64,000 nt of DNA from Cantharellus purpuraceus (taxonomy: Eukaryota > Basidiomycota > Agaricomycetes > Cantharellales > Hydnaceae), in assembly GCA_025174535.1 (NCBI GenBank), contig JALBUN010000003.1, forward strand, positions 1,572,501 to 1,636,500, read 5' to 3'. Under the pieces are notes generated by a model that was not told where the DNA came from, did not search any database, and saw only the letters and a program-made list of their open reading frames with translations. Shown in pieces: positions 32,821 to 44,606 of the stretch. Made by a program: the position numbers and the translations under genes. The first letter of the stretch is position 1; each line of letters opens with the position of its first letter.

Positions 32821-34798
32821 TTCCCTATGACGCTTGTTCAGAATCATGTCAGTATACAATATTCTGATGTATATGAGATATACATCAGAATTTCAATGAT
32901 ACATAAAGCCAGGGAGTTACAATTTGGATATCTTAAAAGATTTTGGATGTGTGAAATTTTCATAAATATAAACATATATTCTATATTTTAATAAACTTTA
33001 AAAGATGAGATATTTGGTTGAGATGAACATAATCATTTACATGGATATAATAGGAATGTCTGGATTAATATAATTGGTATTATATAGGGTATTTAGATAC
33101 ACAAATGCCAGGTGGGGATTAAAGATAGTTCAAATTATGTTACAAGTATTGTATAAGAAAGAATCAATGATATTTGGATGTTCCCTCAACAGAGTTGCCA
33201 CCACTAAATGGGGAAAAAACAATTATTTTTGAGAATTATGCCAAAATATCAAAATATGTTTTAATCTAGTATATTGTGTAAAATTTGAGAATCATGTTGA
33301 AATATGAAAATAAGTTTGAATTGAAGTGTATTGTGTAAAATTTGAGGAAAATAGGTTGTATATATGTATTTGTTGTATTTCTGAACAAGCATCTATCAAA
33401 TTCCATTTATACAGCACCAATGTGCTCTATTTCACTTTTCCATTCCTAAATATCAGCATATACATGGTGCTTATACTTGGAATGGATTATTCAAATATTC
33501 TCTAATTTTCCATATTTTTTTTGGGAATATTCCATGCAGAACTTGGCCCAGAATGCTCTTATTCTGCTGTGCTACAGTTGTGGACCCATAGGCACCCACA
33601 AACCTTCACACAGTCAGCTCTCCACCTTTGGACCAGGCATTCGGCCTGAATTCAAGCTCAGATGTCTCTGATCAATAAATATTCTGTAACTTGACAACCA
33701 CAGCCTCTCAGGGCACAATTTTCCATGGAGATCATCATCTGAGATGTGGCTATCCATGGCTGTGCAAACCAGTGCAGAAAACAGGGTGGATACCCTCCTT
33801 TTTGCCTGATCAGTGCCTATTTTAGGGATCAGAGCAGGTGATTGATGATCAGATCAGGTGATTGCCTTGGAATATTCTACCCCTTTCCATAACATTCTAG
33901 CTGTTTCCTTCTATTATTAGATAGAATATTCCAGAACCATTATTCAGCTCCTGATCAGTGTTAATGCAGTGATCAGAACCTGTGATTGGCTTGGAATATT
34001 CTACCCCTTTCTTCCACCTTCCACTACCTTCCAGTAGTTTCCATCTATTAATAGGTAGAATATTCCAGAAGCATTACTCAGCCCCTGTAAATACAATATA
34101 TAAGGAGGTCATTCTGCCTCTGAAATAATAACATATTCTACCACTTCTACCCATCTTCTGCACACCAGTGTGACTAGAGTGACATACAGTGTCATCCTCT
34201 CTCTCAGTAACTGTTGATTACCAGTTCAAGGATCTTTTACAGTTGTGTAACTGTACTTGATTGCACTCAAAGTAGTGATATTCTTGGGTGTGAGTGTAGT
34301 ATCTGCATCATGTGACTACGAATCTACAGGGTGAGATTGTCTGTCAATAGTCCTGCCATTAGTGCTCTTGTTTAGGTTACTAGTGTGTACTGCCTTTGCA
34401 GAGCATTAGAAGCTTGAACTCGTGTGAAGCAGTTGCTAGACTACTTCACACATCGCTGTTACCCACTTCAGAGTGCCACTGGTTGGACAGTTGGATTCAT
34501 CCACCTACTTCCTTTAGCCTCTAAGTGCATTCCCCTCTTTTTGGAATATCTGGACCCCTAAGCATCTGTGAACTCTAGACTCTGGAAGTCTTATTCATTT
34601 CTTGCTGCTAAGAAATGTATTACCTTTCTGCGTATAGTCTGCATTGACCAATACAAAGGATTGTAACCAAAGTATGAACATTAAATCTTTCTGGAGTTGT
34701 GCTGCAGCAGGGTTTGATATTCTTCTCAGCTGTTCATTCACAGAATTGTGGTGATTTAGAGTTTGCCCTAACACCATAATTTTGCGGGTTCCAAAACA
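32804..34798 (+). mobile_element. E-type LTR, long variant, with mismatched flanks
   Basis: Starts TGTATGGGAACC and ends GGTTCCAAAACA like the solo LTR at 10315-11769, but is 540 bp longer because of an AT-rich stretch (about 32830-33390). TATAAGGAGG (about 34101) marks the promoter region. Flanking pentamers are TCTGG and ATCTG, so there is no target duplication. The left flank is element B and the right flank is a copia pol in the other orientation. Confidence 0.75.
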
Positions 34799-35905
34799 AT
34801 CTGTGAGACATCCTATGCTGATAAGGTTGTTTGGTGCATTGGGTGCATGCTTGACATCTCATAAGGTAACAATGTAAACCTTGTCTTTGACCTTGAATTC
34901 AATAGGGACAGACCCACATCCATGAGTCCAGAGCATAGCACCTGGTGTGATCCCTTCAATTTCAGAAGGGTTATCGGAGTAGCTTGTGAAGTTGCCTTTG
35001 TTTCGAGCGATATGAGTTGTTGCTGCCGAGTCAGCAAGCCAGTCTGAAGCCAAGATGGATGTATATGTGACCTCATTAGTTATGAATGCAAAGTCATTTT
35101 CATTGGACTGCTTAGCAGAATCCTTGTCCTTTGGTTCCTTAAACCACTTCGGTGCCTGGCCTTCTTTGCCACCACCTTTAGCCCAACAGTCCTTTACATA
35201 GTGACCTTTCTTGCCACAGTTTTGGCACTTGCCCTTCCTTGCACCTGACTGCTCTGGCTTGGGCTTTGTGTGTTGGGCTTTGAGTGCTGTTTGCTGTGCC
35301 GAGCCAGTACACCAAGTATGATCTTCATCTAAGATCCATGCAATCAGAATTTCTGATGTGATTTCAGCTCCTCCTGCATTGATAGTCGTTATGAACGATG
35401 ACCAGGAGTCTGGTAATGATGTGAGCAGTGTGTTTGAGAAATCAGCATCATTGATCTCCTGCCCCCAAGCATTTAGTTGCTGGTGCAATCCACAAAGTTT
35501 GTGAATGTGTTCTTCCATGTTCATACCATCCTCAGCAAAGGTCTGGAAGAACTCTCAGTGTATGTTTATGATACTGACCACTGCCCTGGACTCAAATATC
35601 CCCTGCAGCCTATTCCAAATATCTGGTGCGGTCATGTTTTGATCAATGTACACAAGGTACTCATTGGAGATCCTTAGGCAAACTTCCTTTCTAGCTTTCT
35701 TCTCTCTTCTTCTCCATGCAGTAATTGCTAGACCTTCTTTGGGTGTGACAGCTTCCTTATCAGCTGGAACTGGTTCTGTGTCCGTGCCAGTGGTAATATC
35801 CCAAAGTTCTTGGTCATCTAGAATCCATTCGAGATGTCTCTGTCATGTAGTGTAGTTGTCCCCATTCAATGGGTCAACCTTGTACGAGTTATTGATGTTT
35901 GACAT
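34799..35905 (-). pseudogene. Ty1/copia Gag and protease start (element F)
   Basis: Minus strand from ATG 35905 (MSNINNSYKVDPLNGDNY). It contains a UBN2/gag-type region (GLHQQLNAWGQEINDADFSN, LLTSLPDSWSSF), a zinc knuckle CQNCGKKGHYVKDCW (CX2CX4HX4C, about 35190-35235) and the protease active-site stretch DWLADSAATTHIA (about 35000-35040). The protein continues to about 34799 (APNNLISIGCL) where the E LTR cuts it. Stops occur near 35845 and 35555, so it is inactive. Confidence 0.82.
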
Positions 35906-35989
35906 GGTGATGTTTAGCAAGTGGTTTCAATGTGGAGAGGTATGTAGTAACTTCAGTTGTTTTTAGTTAAGGCCGGGGCCCATAACCTA

Positions 35990-36189
35990 TAGATCGAAGG
36001 TAAAGAGTAGAGGGGAATCATGTGTAATTCCTTGTCCAACAACAACAACTGAAGTCGCTGTCTTATATACAAGTCTTTAGAGAAAAAATACAATCCCATT
36101 TGTTAATCCCCTTGTCCCCTTTATTCCCTTTGTCTCAAGCTAGTCCCCTTATCCCTTTAACGCAGCGCCAAATTGATGCTTATCCAACA
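35990..36189 (-). repeat. 5' LTR of copia element F (approximate)
   Basis: In minus orientation it starts TGTTGGATAAGC at 36189, contains a TATATAAG box and ends near a GGTTATGGGCCC sequence (about 35971-35990) that looks like the primer-binding site complementary to initiator-tRNA used by copia elements. The inner edge is uncertain by about 20 bp. Confidence 0.55.
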
Positions 36190-37041
36190 TCCTGAATATC
36201 ACCATTGTAGTCTTCATCCATCTCATTGTCCATTGCCTCTGTGTCATCACCACTCATACAATTTGCCCAACATGGCCATGGTAACCATGAGATGTCAGTG
36301 CATCCAGCTGGGCTTGAAAGTGTCAGTTGTCACATGTGATTCTTGAGCTAGCACCCATGGAATGGTCCTAACACAAAGTGAGTAAGGGTGATGATGAGTA
36401 AGCAGGGATTGCAAAGTGGCTTTGGAATTCCATGCTGGGAAGTTCAGGCATCACCTGAGTTTGCAGCTGGCACTAACTGCGCATCAGGAGACAATTTTAA
36501 ACCAAAGGGTGGAAAACACAGATTTTATCATAGCTTAATACGCCGTGCGAGGTAAGCTGACAGTGACCCGCAAGTGCCATGCGTGTGTCAAGCGCTAAAC
36601 CCAATCCCCGGGTGTGTAGGTACCTATCAGGAGAGGGCGTGTGGACATTACTTGCCGGACTCAGCCGCGTCTAAGTGTACAGATACTGCTGTTTACACCG
36701 TGGGTTAGATCAGCCCGCTCGATTTATTAGTGCGTTGGCTTCAAAAATCTGGCATGGCCGCCGCAGCGGCATTCACCTCCAAATCCGACTCCTTCCTCCC
36801 CGTCTTTGAATCGATGATGCACACAGACCAAGAATCGTATATCGCACCCGTAAAGATGCAACAGAATATTTGGCTTGAAAAAGCGCGATACTGCTGACGT
36901 CACCACACTCCTCCGGCTATTGGGAAAGTCACCGTTTTATAGGGGCAGGAACACATCGCATTAAAGAACCTCATTCTACGACATCGATACAGTACAATAC
37001 TCTGTACAATAGCTACAACAAACGACAGCACTCATAAATAA
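36190..37041. other. Intergenic stretch with one small ORF
   Basis: No identifiable gene. One 47-codon ORF (36754-36897, plus), starting MAAAAAFTSKSDSFLPVFES, sits in locally GC-rich codons after a long repeat-like upstream stretch, and may be a small protein or a first exon; unproven. The 3' end of RPB11 lies at 37042. Confidence 0.35.
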
Positions 37042-37595
37042 TTAGTAGTCCGCATAATCTCTAGCAACCCAGTCTGTTGGGGCACCCATACCCCTTTGTA
37101 TCGTCCCATACGCATCCTCTACCACACCATCAGCACCCTCGACGTCCTTGAAGGAGAATTCTGCCTTGAATTTGACTTGCAAGTCGCTCATCAGTTTGAG
37201 CAACGAATTACCGGCTTGTTCAAGAGCCTCGGTTGGTGTGATAGAACCATCGGTTTGTATTTTCAATACAAAATATGGCTCGAGAGGATGAGGGACTTTA
37301 TAGCCCGCGAACAAGATCGAAGGGGTCGCTAGCAATTGTCTGTGGGACATGTTAGGCAAAACGGAAAGAAAGGAGAAGAAAGAACATACGAGCGAATCAT
37401 ATTGGCAAGGGTATGGTCTTGCTTAAAGATTTTAATCGTGGCTGCATTGGGGATCTTTGTATCTTCTAACACTTCTACGCTGAACACGGTAGGAAACCGC
37501 GTCAGCTGGGTGACTAACCATCAAAGTTAAGTCGCGACATACCCTCTTTCCCCGTCCTCTAGAACGAACAATTCATGACGATTTGGGGCGTTCAT
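37042..37595 (-). CDS. RPB11: RNA polymerase II subunit RPB11
   Basis: Three exons (37543-37595, 37390-37479, 37042-37339) joined by GT-AG introns of 63 and 50 bp give 146 residues, with all phases consistent. The protein starts MNAPNRHELFVLEDGE, has the alpha-motif-like DHTLANMIRS (about residues 40-50) and the highly conserved FAGYKVPHPLEPYFVLKIQT block (about residues 60-80), then VKFKAEF. Rpb11 dimerises with Rpb3 and forms the alpha-like assembly platform of nuclear RNA polymerase II. Yeast Rpb11 is about 120 residues; the extra 25 here are a C-terminal tail ending WVARDYADY. Intact housekeeping gene, divergent from the uL15 gene. Confidence 0.93.
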
Positions 37596-38236
37596 AGCTC
37601 ACCAAAAGGACCACCCCTACATAGAGGAAAGATTCAATACCACTGCCAGATGACTTGTAAGAAAAGAAGTTCATAACGCCGGTGAAAGGCAATCTTGTTC
37701 TCTCCATTGTGCAGAGCACTCGGAGGATTGACAGATATGGGAAGAATAGGTTTTAATCCTGTTGAAAAATCGGATCGCGGTAGTTACCTGAATGACGTCC
37801 CTAGGTCGTGGAGCAAGGGTGTCAGCCAAGTGTATGTTTCTCAAAGCAGCAAAAAAGAAATCAGTAAGATAAAATATTGTGATCATGTGTGTTCACCGAC
37901 AATAAATAGAAAACATCATGTGGATACAAGCAAAAGAAATGAGCTCACAATGTAGAGGAGGGTGACAACAAAACCCTGTCGAATTAGATCAGCAGACTCC
38001 GCTCCAAATCTTGGGCGCCAAAATCTTGTACGGGTCTCAACATCGTCTTCAACCCCCTCAAGGCAAGTGTTCTACACCATAGCATTCCCTAGTTGTCTGT
38101 CACTGCATTATTATGGTCATTGGCAAATGATGACGTGGTTGCGGAGTCAGCAGTGGACGCGAAATATGATGGATGCATTATGTTGTTCGTGGATGGAGGC
38201 TGACACTAGTTGGCATGTTGCAGGACTTAATTAACC
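37596..38236. other. Divergent intergenic region between RPB11 and uL15
   Basis: 640 bp that should contain both promoters. On minus, short protein-like stretches occur (about 37960-38060, with RFGAESADLIRQGFVVTLLY, followed by a GTGAGC donor, and at about 37650-37690). They could be exons of an unrecognised small gene, but I could not build a consistent model. Confidence 0.35.
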
Positions 38237-38916
38237 ATGCCGACCCGTTTCTCGAATACCCGTAAGCACCGGGGCCACGTATCTGCTGGACACGGTCGTG
38301 TGGGCAAGCACCGGAAGCACCCCGGTGGTAGGGGTCTTGCTGGTGGTCTACACCACCACCGGTGCGGACGATTTGCTCTCGAAATAGATCTTTCGAGTGT
38401 ATTAACGTCTTCCACAGAACAAACTTTGACAAATACCACCCTGGGTATGTCCGAAGCGACATCCTGCGTTGGTGTATAACATGAATTTAACTCGTGCTGC
38501 AGATACTTTGGAAAAGTCGGTATGCGGCGGTTCCACTTGACCCGCAACTCACAATGGCGCCCAATCATCAACGTTGAGCAACTCTGGACACTCGTTCCCC
38601 AGGAGGAGAGGAAAGGCCTAAAGGAGGATTCGGAAGTTGTTCCTGTAATTGACACTTTGCACCACGGGTACGGCAAGGTGTTAGGGAAGGGACAGTGAGT
38701 GACACGAGCTTTCTCTGCATCCCATCGCTCTTCAATGACGCTGATATGCTGCTGTGTTCAGCCTGCCCAAACTACCGTTCATAGTCAAGGCACGTTTCGT
38801 GTCTGCAAAAGCCGAGTCAGTCCCACTTGCCTACATATGCACGTGTAATGTTCTCATCGTACTTGTGCAGGGCAAAAATCAAGGAGGCGGGCGGAGTAGT
38901 ATCGTTGGTTGCATGA
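38237..38916 (+). CDS. RPL28: 60S ribosomal protein uL15 (L28/L27a)
   Basis: Five exons (38237-38361, 38418-38444, 38503-38694, 38762-38815, 38871-38916) with GT-AG introns of 54-67 bp; all phases agree and the product is 147 residues, the usual length. It starts [20 protein letters not shown], continues [16 protein letters not shown], then [28 protein letters not shown] and the C-terminal [12 protein letters not shown]. It is a structural protein of the large ribosomal subunit near the exit side of the peptidyl-transferase region. The second exon is only 27 bp. Residue HHHR before intron 1 matches the family (QHHHR). No defect seen. Confidence 0.95.
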
Positions 38917-41109
38917 TCCAGATCGTCCTTTCACACTTTCCTATTCACTATGACATGATGCAGCTTCAAATGAACTATGTATCCATGCCCCCTGTTTCAG
39001 CACCATGACCCTGCCTGTCATACCTTCACGGCAACCAAGCCGCTCGACTGTAGTTGGGCCTGAAGATTGCAAGACTGGCTAGTTTCGCTCCCGTGTATGG
39101 ACATGAGAGCAATGACTAAGCAGCCACTCAAAGAACAGTCTACCAACGACGAGCAGACTACTATTCCTGTTTGCGTCATGACTTCCCTTGCGCCTGAGAG
39201 GACCGCATCGGCCAAAGCATGATGTCAACGATATCAATAAGCTCTTCTCAAGCGACTTCAGATCATTTTGGCTTGGACTTTTGGGGATACCGCATGAAAT
39301 TGTGTCTATATCACGACCCTCCACGCATTCTAGCAACACGTGGAACATGCAAGGCTGGAAACTAAAATCAACATTTAAGAAAACAAGTCGAGAACAAATG
39401 TAGCGAAGCCGTGTTCCTGGTTGTCGGTCAAGAGCAAAGTCCGTTGTACGCGCTAACATAAATGTTCCCTTTCGGAACCGCCCCAGGTGATAAAATTACC
39501 ATTTGTAAGGGCTCACGACACTCAAACGCAGCTAGGACGTTGGGAAGCAATATTTCTAGTATAGCATGGCATCTGAGCATTGCAGTCGTTACAAGGAGGT
39601 TCACACTCCTGATGCCTGATAATATTGAGCCCTTTCACCCTGCATCACGAGGTAGAACAAGACGTGTACAGAAATTCATCGCTTCAGAATTTTATCTGAA
39701 TGGACTCAGCGCAGTCAAACGCTGTGCTAGACTAAGGATCAGTACAATGTGTGGTTCATCACAGTCGTAGAAAGTGACATTGCAATGACACATTTCGATG
39801 AAGCAGCGAGCGTATCAGACAAAGAATGTCGAAGAAGAGGAAACATTCGGACGAACTAGCACCTGTTGCTTCTCTGGATTCAAGCCCTTGATTAAATTTG
39901 TTACCGCCATGTCACTCCAAGGAGACATGTGAATGTTCTGAATCGGTATAGCAGGTTGGTGAACATTAAATGATAAGGTGTCTAACAGCACTCACCACAC
40001 GTTAAACGAGGGAAATAACGCATTACAGTAAGCCAGGGCAAGTAATCTAGGGTATCGGCCAAACTTCCTGGGACGCGTTTAAGCCAATAAACAGCGCAGA
40101 GAGATGATGAGTCCCAAAACGCAGTCTAGAATTGCTTAGTGTCTTGCTGACTGATATTCACGTTGGCAGGCGATAACCATTTGTACAGACGATCATGTCG
40201 CGCTAGCAAAGTGGTTCGTGAGAGTGCCGCCGCAAGCCGAATCCCCTGTTTGCTTACCGTTTAACAGCCCTCCTTGACTATTTTATACATACACGCCTCG
40301 CCACCTAGGACGCCACCCCCTTCGGATCCGGCCAGAAGCCACCCCATGTAGATCTCAACCGTCCCTCGGTCACTAGTTGCCTCCGCTGATCTGACTGCCT
40401 ATTCAAAAGCACGATATCTATGTCTCACCGCGTGTACCCTGGAATTTTATGTTTCAAGTGTTATTGAGTTGACGCCAGTTGACACGTGTCCCAGCCATCG
40501 CAAGACTCATGATCGAGCTCAAACTTGGCTTTAAGATAGTTGTCCCCCACATCACAAGAGGGGGCGGTATTGGAGCCAATATTGCACGTGGTCTTTTTAT
40601 AGTCGGAGTTTTGGAAATCCTCCTTGCCACTAGCGCCCAAATGACACACGTCCTGTTGGCGGCTTCCGACGTCTATCCATATTCGTCTTGACGGCACAGA
40701 TTGACAGGTGGCCTTTCAGTTCATTTCAAGACATGCCCGTTCAAGTTGTGTTTCACCCACCTACAATTGCATGACCCTCGAAGAACTAGAATGCATTTGT
40801 TATCAAATGCTTCGCAGTGGCAGCTTCAGAGCGGAGTCTAAACAAGAAGCTCTGGCATGGAATCAGGTCTTCCACACCTGGAATTTACCAATAGCGGCGG
40901 TTCCATCAACAATATGTTAAACCATTGCGGTGCATATCATCCTGCGTTCATTTCGGGAGTTTTCATCAAATGGCTGTCCGAGCGTTGTCTGTGATCCATC
41001 TGCTTCGAAACGTCGCTTCCCGTATGAGGACGCCATCATACTAGCTTATATAATATTTCCCGTGAAGAGCCTCACCGTTCCCTCAGGCTCCCCCTTTCAA
41101 CGCTAATCC
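38917..41109. other. 2.2 kb without an identifiable gene
   Basis: Several short open frames exist (39079-39459 minus, 126 codons; 39462-39770 plus, 102 codons; 40461-40697 minus and 40479-40691 plus, overlapping), but none has a recognisable domain and overlapping frames on both strands argue against most. A plus-strand 39-codon frame at 39104-39223 starting MRAMTKQPLKEQSTND has plausible codon use. TATA-like TATATAATA at 41047-41055 precedes the next gene. Confidence 0.35.
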
Positions 41110-42550
41110 ATGGATTCCGACATGATGGACGGGCACGTCCTCCCGTTGCGAATAACGGTACTCGTCGTCAATGTCTTGGGCTGCACGCTCCTTTCTACGC
41201 TCGTTATCTCTGTCTCACTGTCAGAGCGGCTGCACAGACGAGATCCGGTGGTTAACAACTTTTTGTATACATGGATTTTGCGCTCGGGGCTAGCGAGCTT
41301 TGAGTGAGCGGTTCTTATGGGTTCGAAGATGTGAGGGTGGTCGTTGAGCGGGGAATTTTTTTTTTTTCAAAGTGAATTGGCTGTTCTTGCTAAGAGGAAC
41401 CTGGGGGATATCACGTTGGTGCGGGAAGCGGTGCTTCAACTGATGTACGTGTCGAATCTTTGTTGGGATGCAGTGTTTCCTGTGATGAAACACGTCACTG
41501 GTAGAACCATGGTCGCAACCCTCAACCTATCCATTCACGTACGCGTGCAGCCCTTGGAGTTTATTGCTAAGTTTACACACAAACTTCATAAATTCAGCTT
41601 TGGTACATTATGCGGACGCCCTACCATCCAAGCTCAACAAAGGCAAAAAAGCTACGCACGTTGGCGGTGGGAGCTTTTCAAAGAAATATCGTGGATGACC
41701 ATTGATCCATCTCGCATGAAGCTTGTGATTACCCCGTACATATTTGGTCTATTACCTATAGTATGTGAAGCATTCTGTGCCCGATTGATGATCACCTTGA
41801 CACCAATACTACTTTCTATAGTTGCAGCTGTACTCCCCATATGCAGGAAACATTGTTCTCGGCTTGGTTGCATTGCTCATCTCAGTCCTGACGCCTATCA
41901 CCGATGGTGCTTTATGTTCATTAGGAGTACCAGCTCATGATGACTTATGCTATCCCAACAGCTATATTGTTGTTTTACTACTGGAGGTGGTATTGGCTAA
42001 CGAGAAATGTCAACGTAGCCGGCGTCATGTCCTTGTCGTTCTTCTTCAGGCTGCTGGCATTTAGTCTGTATCAACTCTGGTATACCATGTAAGTTGGATG
42101 GCCTTCCAACTTTTGTCCTTCCTTTGACTTCTTTGTAGACTACTGATTCTAAATTCGGCATCTGGAGCCCTTTCAGTTTGGTCCGTAGCATTCAAGATTT
42201 TACAAAACATGTGTAAGCGTGTTCGACTTCTAATGTCATTCCAACCTGTTGAGTATGCACATCATGCAACCTTGAAGTCCCGTTACTTGCTTTTTGTGTT
42301 GTTGGCCTTCACACGGTAAGCCCTGCTGCTGTGCATTAGACATATCAACAACTCGCAGGCCATGTAGGACATTTTACAATTATGGTTCCCCTGCCTTTGG
42401 AAGAGGACGCAAGGTGAAGTCATCGACGCTCCATCAAACAAAGCTGGCATCCTCCCCAACGAGATGAATTTTGACCATCGGCATCTGCTGGAGAGGGAGG
42501 TTGTGGTAGATCATGAGGATGCTTTGGACTTGACCGCGACTTCTCCATAA
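41110..42550 (+). CDS. Multi-pass membrane protein, seven-transmembrane type
   Basis: Begins MDSDMMDGHVLPLR with a strong hydrophobic helix (ITVLVVNVLGCTLLSTLVIS), then SERLHRRDPVVNNFLYTWIL, which parallels RRVRRDPTFINFCITWII of the genes at 51.8-54 kb, so both belong to the same broad agaricomycete seven-helix membrane family. Further hydrophobic exons are at about 41715-41820 (VITPYIFGLLPIVCEAFCA), 41840-41900 (NIVLGLVALLISVLT) and 42010-42090. The last exon region ends with a polar tail (ERE VVVDHEDALDLTATSP) and stop at about 42550. Exon borders between 41300 and 41700 are unclear and a T-run (41357-41368) lies there. No Cys-rich ectodomain is visible. Possibly a receptor; function not known. 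Confidence 0.55.
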
Positions 42551-44606
42551 GATATCTTGAGGACTTACGAATACCGTAGACAGACATATTGTACTCAGCA
42601 TATATATATGTAAGCAGTTTATTCTTTACGTTTTCTTCTATCCATGCGGAGGTTCTGTCTGGTGTCGATTGGCTGTCTCGATACGCTGAGCTTGCATTTC
42701 CGCGTGCTTTCTGGACATTGGATGTGGCTTGCTCGCGTTTTCATCGTCCCTGTCTTGGTCAATCTGGCAAGCTGCGGCGGTAGATGGGGATCTGATGATT
42801 CCCGTGCGCACGTGCCTAAGCGACACTGCGGGCTCAATCAAAAGCCCACTGCTTCCGGCGCTTTTCCGGTATCGGGCGCAGGGATCTTTTGGATTGCTTC
42901 GGCAATGTCAAGATCGACCGGCTTGGTGTTCTTGAACCGTCCAAGAACATATCCAGTCTGGTGACCCCCCCCTTTCCCGCGTCTGCTGTTCTTCAAAGTG
43001 GCCTCGTTAACCCACTGTGATACTGGAGGTAATCTTCGAGCCCAAGGATGTTACTGATCAGTCAAAAACCCAGTAAATTCATCTTGATCTTGTTTGTGTG
43101 TCACTTATTTTCGAGTGCGGCGCCGAGCGTAATCGCACGCGTACCTTTGTTCTACTCCGTTTTCTGTGGCATATCCGGCGGTTACTACTGCCCTCGTTGC
43201 CAGAGCAAGAACGACCGTAGAGGAGCAGGCGTCAGGGAAATTACCATCAGGTCTCGCAGAGCAATATGAACCCCAGCTTGAAGCACTCAAAGACGTCAAT
43301 GTCCATGACATGCAAATCGTATTATGAGCAGGTACCATTACCTGATACTTGGCGGATGCAGAATATGTCAAGAACACGCTACGCTCATTCTGGTGAATGG
43401 CTCAGGAGCTACTTTTATCAGAAGGCCCACACCTTACTGTAGGCGCACTGGAGCATGTTTGAAACCAATATATATTAGCAAGCTGAATTGAAATTATTAG
43501 GCACAGAATTCAGTCTTACTAATATTTACCGACTCCAAACCTGCTCCACTCTTGGATCCTGCTCCATGATGCCTCGCGGCAAGCAGGGGGTTGCTGACCG
43601 TGAATTGAAGATCACCTCTGGAGTTGGGGGGTCCATTGAGAAGTCGTTTACGATCAGGTATAATAGTGCCCAGAACCTGGGCATTTCAATTATGCCCCTT
43701 TATCTGGCGACCTATCCACAAGGTACGTGTGGCCTGTCTATCATTTCAATTTACGTGCCATCCTTAAGCCGCAGCGTATGTTATTGAAGAGAAGGCAGCC
43801 GATAACATTCGTGGAATACACCGATAGTAGATGGCCACCAGCGTGCTTGCCTCGATTCCTGCACGCTAGAGACTACGATGAGTACACAGTATGCTATGTG
43901 ATGGTTGTGCTGGCCAAATACTCACGTCAAGCACACATTAGCGACGGAAACTGAAGTGGACCGCGTCTTCAGAGGCCCAGCGCCAACGCAGCCGCATTCC
44001 GGCCGTACGTACCTGCGCGTGAACTTTGCATAAGGGTCCGGGATATGAGAACCCGTGAGGTAATTGTCCGAGCCTTCCGGCATACAAGCATACTGCACGC
44101 ATCCGTGGGCATTTGGGGCCTGTGTCCAATGCGCTGACGAGCACGGAGCCTGCCGCACAGCGGCCGGTCTGGTTACATAATGCTATTAGAATAAGCTTTA
44201 ACTTGGAATCAAATCTTACAAGCCATTAAATCTCGGGCCCGGCGCGCCCTCCATTTGTCTCGTCTGAGTCGGGCTGCCTTACCGATGTGTGTCCAGAGGG
44301 GCACTTAATTGATTGACGCCATTTGGGAGAAGTAGCTATGTAAATCCTAGGAGGCGAGGCATAACCGTAGACCTATGAATAGATAGGTTGAAGAGACTGG
44401 GTGCTCCGTTGCGGGTAGGGACGGGCAAGTGTTAGGGGAAAGGTATAATCGGGTGGACAGCAATTCGAGTTATTTTGACGGCGCAGTCAGTGCTGGTGTA
44501 GTGCAATGCTGCGTTGATGGCAGTCGTGAGAAGCCCCGCTAATTATACGAACTCGGCATCTTCCGCAGGTTTGAGGGCCAGCCACCAAAGCTTGACTACT
44601 CCCTCC
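42551..44606. other. 2 kb with unassigned coding-like pieces
   Basis: No gene could be modelled. Protein-like pieces: minus 42840-42960 (GRFKNTKPVDLDIAEAIQKI, then a stop); plus about 43165-43330 (ALVARARTTVEEQASGK, then EQYEPQLEALKDVNVHDM); plus 43560-43725 (SAQNLGISIMPLYLATYPQ then a GTACGT donor); minus about 43985-44150 (MPEGSDNYLTGSHIPDPYA). They may be exons of one or two genes on opposite strands or relics. Dedicated gene prediction with RNA evidence would decide. Confidence 0.35.

Noticed and set aside
38227..38676. Minus-strand 149-codon open frame
   Set aside because: Lies fully antisense to the exons and introns of the uL15 ribosomal protein gene, whose model is complete.
42838..42963. 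Minus-strand exon of a metabolic enzyme
   Set aside because: The stretch ending IPAPDTGKAPEAVGF then a stop looks coding and is preceded by an AG acceptor, but no upstream exon in a consistent frame could be found, so no gene was called.
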